From DAOUMU01 sp034409055 (GTDB lineage Bacteria; Chloroflexota; Anaerolineae; 4572-78; J111): a stretch of DNA of 44,662 nt. Position 1 is the first letter of the stretch. The number at the start of each line of letters is the position of its first letter. A model generated the notes under the pieces. It worked only from the letters and a program-made list of their open reading frames with translations, made no database searches and was not told the DNA's origin. Positions 41,415 through 44,662 of the stretch are shown piece after piece. The translations under genes were made by a program, and so were the position numbers. The stretch is taken from the NCBI GenBank assembly GCA_034409055.1, contig DAOUMU010000311.1, positions 1 through 44,662 of the forward strand, read 5' to 3'.

Positions 41415-41628
41415 TCACATCTCCGGAAAATACACTCCCGAAGAAAGTCCGTATCTTTTTCCAATAGATTTTGACCAAAAAAAGAAAACCCATCAGACTG
41501 GCAATGACTATTTGTAAGATGAAACTGCCACTGCCAGGATCAAGATAAGCAGCATGAGCAGATGATGTAAAAACAAATTTAAGAAACAGTGCCAAAAAAC
41601 AGATGGTTAACAAACGCTTAAAAAACAT
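41401..41628 (-). CDS. small secreted/membrane protein with YLDPGSGS motif
   Basis: The 75-residue protein has a signal peptide (MFFKRLLTICFLALFLK...SSAHA, likely cut after residue 26), a mature start AYLDPGSGSFILQ, one membrane helix (about 37-54) and a basic tail (KIYWKKIRTFF). This small family with a YLDPGxGS motif right after the signal peptide occurs beside methyltransferase, sulfatase-like and polysaccharide genes in many bacteria (recalled, not checked). AGAGGA precedes the ATG. It overlaps the methyltransferase start by 14 bases. Function unknown; an accessory role in surface glycan modification is inferred. Confidence 0.78.
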   Translation of the reverse strand: MFFKRLLTICFLALFLKFVFTSSAHAAYLDPGSGSFILQIVIASLMGFLFLVKIYWKKIRTFFGSVFSGDVNEKD

Positions 41629-41865
41629 TTTGTCCTCTTGATTAAAAATCTAAATTGATTGGTTGCCCAGTAGGTTGGGAGCCTCCCTCAAGGCAAGTGG
41701 TTTTTGGATTTCTGTCTCCCATTGAGGTCATTGTACCAACTATTTGTGGGGCACAATACCCAAAAAATTAGTGGTTTTTATAGTTGAGTATACCATTAGT
41801 AAGAATAGGCGGCAATGGGTCTATCAGCACCGGTCGGCCAAACCTGATAATTGTTCATGCCTCAA

Positions 41866-43413
41866 TCATGGCCGGGCTACTTTACGGCTGAAGATCGCTG
41901 CCATCTCGTCATGATAAACCTCCGTCCAGACCGGCTCCTGACGTAAGAACTTAGCCAGTATGCTGTCATTCTCGACAAACACCAGGTTGATACCCTCGTC
42001 ATTCAGGGTTTGCTGCCAGCCATCCTTGGCCACCATCACCCCCAGGTAGCGGCGAATAAAAGTGTCGTCGTACAAATCAGTGCGCCCATCAATGTAAACC
42101 GGGTAATCAGGCCATAACTTAAAAATAAGGTAACCACCCCAATTATAACTATTGAACATCGGGCCAGGCAAGCGTTCGTTTTTCAGGAACTCAACAGCCT
42201 GATACGGCAGGCTATCCTGTTCAGCTTTGAGATTGGCCTTAGGGGTGAGTGGGATGACAATTTTAATCAAAGCAGCGATGACAATCAGTCCCAACAAAAC
42301 CCAGTTGAGAATCAGTTTTGAGTTTTGAGTTTTGAGTTTTGAATTTCCGCTTTGAGAGGTGGGAGGAGTGGCCGGGTAGGAAAAAGGGACCCGCTGGTAG
42401 CCCCAAGTCTGCCACTGGCCAGCCCAGGCTAAATCGGCGTAGCGAGCCAGAATGGGGGTGGTAATCAGGCCGAAGATAGCAATATTACGAGCGGCGAACA
42501 AAGCCCAACCGGTCCACATGGCTACCAGGGCCAGGTCTGTCCAGTCGGCCCGGCGACCGGCCCGGGCCAGGGCAGCAATAACCAGCAACAACATCAGGGC
42601 AAAAGATTGCACGTAAGGCAAATGAAAGTTGGGACTTTGCCACTCTTGAATAAAATCGCGTAGGGCGCTGATCCCGACTGTTTGAAAGGGATAGAGCCAC
42701 ATCCGCCATGTGTGCGGGTTAACTACTACCACGGCCAGGCTAATAACCATGACTACAAGTAAATGCCTGAGACGAGACCAGCCAACGACCGGATCATCTT
42801 TGTGGGCCGTGATGTTATTCACCACTTCGCCCATAACGTAGGCCAACATCAGCATAAAGCCGATGGCAAAGCCACCGTGGATGTTGGCCCACAGCAGCAT
42901 AACCAGAGGCAACCAAGGTAACAACCGGCCGTGATGCCGCTTGAAGCGATGTAGTAGATAAGCCACCACCGCTGTCAGCAAAAAGGTAATCATTTGCGGC
43001 CGGGCTGCCCATACCACCGAGGAGACAATCGCCCCTAATACCATACTAAAAGCCCCGACAAAAACGTTGGCCTCAATTTGCTGCCACATAAACCAAAAGG
43101 CCACCGTGACCAGCACGGCCAGGGTCAAAGCCAACGCCGCCCAACCACCTACCGCATAGAGACCGTACCAAAAGATTTGGGCCAGCCAGCCATGATCAAT
43201 CCACAATTGGCCGGCTTTCGTGTGTGAAAAGGGATCGGCGGTAGGAATAGTGTGATTTTCGACGATATATTGGCCCGAGCGCAGGTGCCACCAGGTGTCG
43301 GTATCAGCCGGGACGCGCACGGCCATAGTAAAAATAGCGATAAATAAAATGGCAATCAGTAAACGATGAATAGTAAGGGCGTTTTGTAACAACTTAACTC
43401 CAGGAAATATCAT
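41866..43413 (-). CDS. GT-C-like multi-spanning membrane protein
   Basis: The 515-residue protein has about ten membrane helices. The first loop has VRVPADTDTWWHLRSGQYIV (about 33-52) and DPFSHTKAGQLWIDHGWLAQ (about 60-79), a conserved pattern in Chloroflexota and other GT-C-like proteins. A soluble C-terminal domain (about 390-515) includes NWGGYLIFKLWPDYPVYIDGRTD. A polar segment KLKTQNSKL near 357 is encoded by TTTTGAG heptamers (42316-42343). An alternative TTG start at 43392, five bases after a GGAG, is at least as good as the ATG at 43413. Monocistronic, next to the broken GT87-like gene. Confidence 0.72.
   Translation of the reverse strand: MIFPGVKLLQNALTIHRLLIAILFIAIFTMAVRVPADTDTWWHLRSGQYIVENHTIPTADPFSHTKAGQLWIDHGWLAQIFWYGLYAVGGWAALALTLAVLVTVAFWFMWQQIEANVFVGAFSMVLGAIVSSVVWAARPQMITFLLTAVVAYLLHRFKRHHGRLLPWLPLVMLLWANIHGGFAIGFMLMLAYVMGEVVNNITAHKDDPVVGWSRLRHLLVVMVISLAVVVVNPHTWRMWLYPFQTVGISALRDFIQEWQSPNFHLPYVQSFALMLLLVIAALARAGRRADWTDLALVAMWTGWALFAARNIAIFGLITTPILARYADLAWAGQWQTWGYQRVPFSYPATPPTSQSGNSKLKTQNSKLILNWVLLGLIVIAALIKIVIPLTPKANLKAEQDSLPYQAVEFLKNERLPGPMFNSYNWGGYLIFKLWPDYPVYIDGRTDLYDDTFIRRYLGVMVAKDGWQQTLNDEGINLVFVENDSILAKFLRQEPVWTEVYHDEMAAIFSRKVARP
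42316..42343. repeat. TTTTGAG heptamer run, 4 copies
   Basis: TTTTGAG three times then TTTTGAA, in phase, within the minus-strand GT-C-like gene; on that strand it encodes KLKTQNSKL. It closely matches the run at 27521. Confidence 0.8.
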
Positions 43414-43616
43414 GTTTTAAAGGGGTTACTTCCACTCATAGGATTTTGCTACTTATGGGATCTTCTTTGTTGGTAAAGCGCCACCCACAAAATCATAGCG
43501 AACAGGTGTCCTAGATACCACCCCCAATCTCCAATCCAATTGGCGGTTAGGGGCAACCAACTAATACCAACCAGAGTTACGGCTAACCACCGTTTAACTC
43601 TAGAGGTGCATCCCAT

Positions 43617-43739
43617 AAGTTTTTAGGGTCATTCTTGCTCTAGCCAGGTTCGTAACCTGGCGGCCTTGGCTCGGTAAAGACGCAGGTCACGGACCTGCTT
43701 CGAGCAAAATGATGTGGTCAAGCTTTACCCTAAAAACTT
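43617..43739. mobile_element. 123-bp MITE-like element with 13-bp terminal inverted repeats
   Basis: Perfect ends AAGTTTTTAGGGT (43617-43629) and ACCCTAAAAACTT (43727-43739). Inside are two small palindromes (CCAGGTTCGTAACCTGG; CAGGTC, ACG, GACCTG). No coding capacity. It interrupts the GT87-like pseudogene. A target-site duplication is not obvious. Confidence 0.75.
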
Positions 43740-43958
43740 TTGAAACGGACCACTAGCAATAGCAGGCACTACGACATAACTATAAGGAATAAGGTGTGGA
43801 GTCACAAATGTTCCGGCCAACATGAGCATATCCATATCCCCTCTTGAAAGCCACAAGAGTATTAGTGCTAGCGGAATAGACCAGGACCAGAGAGAAATAT
43901 TCTGTGGTTGCGTTGCCCCTTCATACAACTCATGCCAGTGACTCTTGTAATTCAACAT

Positions 43959-44130
43959 ATCTAATGCAAAAACCCCAGACCAATTTTAGGTCATCCGTCA
44001 GTTCCATCAGTTTATCTCTAGAAGAATCTCCTATTTCGCCTTGAATTTGTCCTCGTTGCCGGAGATTCCTCGTCGTTTATGCCCTTTGGATACTGCGCTC
44101 CTCGGGATGACATTTTTGGACAAATGTCAA
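43959..44130. repeat. second insertion in GT87-like pseudogene
   Basis: About 170 bases with no match to the flanking protein pieces. It holds GAATCTCC/GGAGATTC arms (about 44024-44067), GACATTT/AAATGTC arms near 44109-44128, and words such as CTCCTCGGGATGAC that look like an interspersed repeat. Boundaries are approximate. Confidence 0.5.
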
Positions 44131-44607
44131 CAGAACTTGGAGATGGCCATACCAGGTAAACGATCAGTGATAATGGTAACACCCAGGCAAAGCGCATGGC
44201 CAGATTACCATACCACGATAGGCCACAAACCAAAGGTAGGATACAGGTACAGCCCACCAAGGAGCCAAAAATACGAGAAAAGTTACATACGAATAAGTAC
44301 TATAAAACGGCATCCCTAGTGCTGAAGCCAGCAACGCTCCCTGTACTTGCTGATGCTTATCCTTTAACCAGAATAACACCAAAAATGCCAATAAACCATA
44401 AGGAAAAAGTGTGGCCAGTCGCCAAACATGCAGGGGTGGTTCATTACGAACGAGTAACCAACGCAGAGGCCAATCCACCCCCCACACCAATAAGCTTATC
44501 AGCAGCACTACCACAGGAAAGATAAAGAAATTCCACTGGTTCTAGCGTTTTCTGTGGTTGGCAAATTTATACCCTTTTTGGATCATCGTAACAGACCATT
44601 TTGCCGA

Positions 44608-44633
44608 AAAATCAGGTCAAAAAGCCTGATTTT
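44608..44633. repeat. short hairpin near window end
   Basis: AAAATCAGG (44608-44616) pairs with CCTGATTTT (44625-44633). The AT-rich final 120 bases show no recognisable coding sequence. Confidence 0.5.
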
Positions 44634-44662
44634 ACTTCAAAAGATATACATTATGTCAAAAA

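Larger units (their letters stand above)
43449..44541 (-). pseudogene. broken GT87-like membrane glycosyltransferase
   Basis: Minus-strand pieces in different frames join into one GT87-like protein. (a) 44541 to about 44215: NQWNFFIFPVVVLLI, then LRWLLVRNEPPLHVWRLATL and PFYSTYSYVTFLVFLAPWW. (b) A one-base frameshift near 44205-44222, then NLAMRFAWVLPLSLIVYLVWP to about 44131. (c) 43958 to 43740: ISLWSWSIPLALILLWLSRG, then DMDMLMLAGTFVTPHLIPYS. (d) About 43610 to the TAG at 43449: VKRWLAVTLVGISWLPLTAN, then WIGDWGWYLGHLF. Insertions separate (b) from (c) and (c) from (d), and a TAG at 44542-44544 closes the frame upstream. The N-terminal half is not recognisable in the window. Clearly inactive unless misassembled. 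Confidence 0.85.

Overview
The window looks like part of a Chloroflexota chromosome, most plausibly Anaerolineae- or Caldilineae-like. This is inferred from gene style (lipoproteins with acidic or PT-rich spacers, many GT-C fold membrane glycosyltransferases, a BMP-type nucleoside transporter), intermediate GC, and abundant short interspersed word repeats. No 16S or other marker gene is present to confirm it.

Layout. (1) 1-1117: a partial C-terminal coding tail (perhaps a transposase), a small L7/L12-C-domain protein, hairpin repeats and a tRNA-Leu(UAG). (2) 8643 down to 1118, minus strand: a tight seven-gene operon of BMP lipoprotein, two permeases, a double ATPase, a cyclodeaminase-like protein, a D-2-hydroxyacid-dehydrogenase-like protein and a PHP-domain hydrolase; it looks like nucleoside or purine-type uptake plus processing enzymes. 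(3) 9101-22008: a phosphate region. It holds an orphan PhoR-like kinase beside a phoU remnant, a pentapeptide-repeat protein, a Na/Pi cotransporter, a divergent control region with seven 11-bp TTAAC-type direct repeats, pstS-pstC-pstA-pstB-pstB-phoU, a PhoB-like regulator, and a membrane histidine kinase whose phosphoacceptor His is Arg. The two PstB proteins carry complementary defects, so a heterodimer would have one consensus and one degenerate ATP site. (4) 22272-25962: a B12/radical-SAM protein with a clear promoter and TTG start, and a large membrane-anchored Pro/Thr-rich protein. (5) 38221 down to 25986: a long minus-strand run of membrane glycosyltransferases (GT39/GT87-like), a GT2 enzyme and an SGNH-type protein, many genes coupled by ATGA or TAATG overlaps. 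(6) 38285-41628: an AT-richer group with a sulfatase-like membrane protein, a NoeA-like methyltransferase and a tiny secreted/membrane protein. (7) 41866-44662: another GT-C protein and a GT87-like pseudogene broken by a 123-bp inverted-repeat element, a second insertion and a frameshift.

A theme across the window is a family of interspersed elements. Many are runs of 7-bp words that stay in phase while the word changes (often GT....C), often paired with their reverse complement to form hairpins. Several lie inside genes and are read through in frame; others sit in leaders (pstS), between a kinase and its regulator, or have broken genes.
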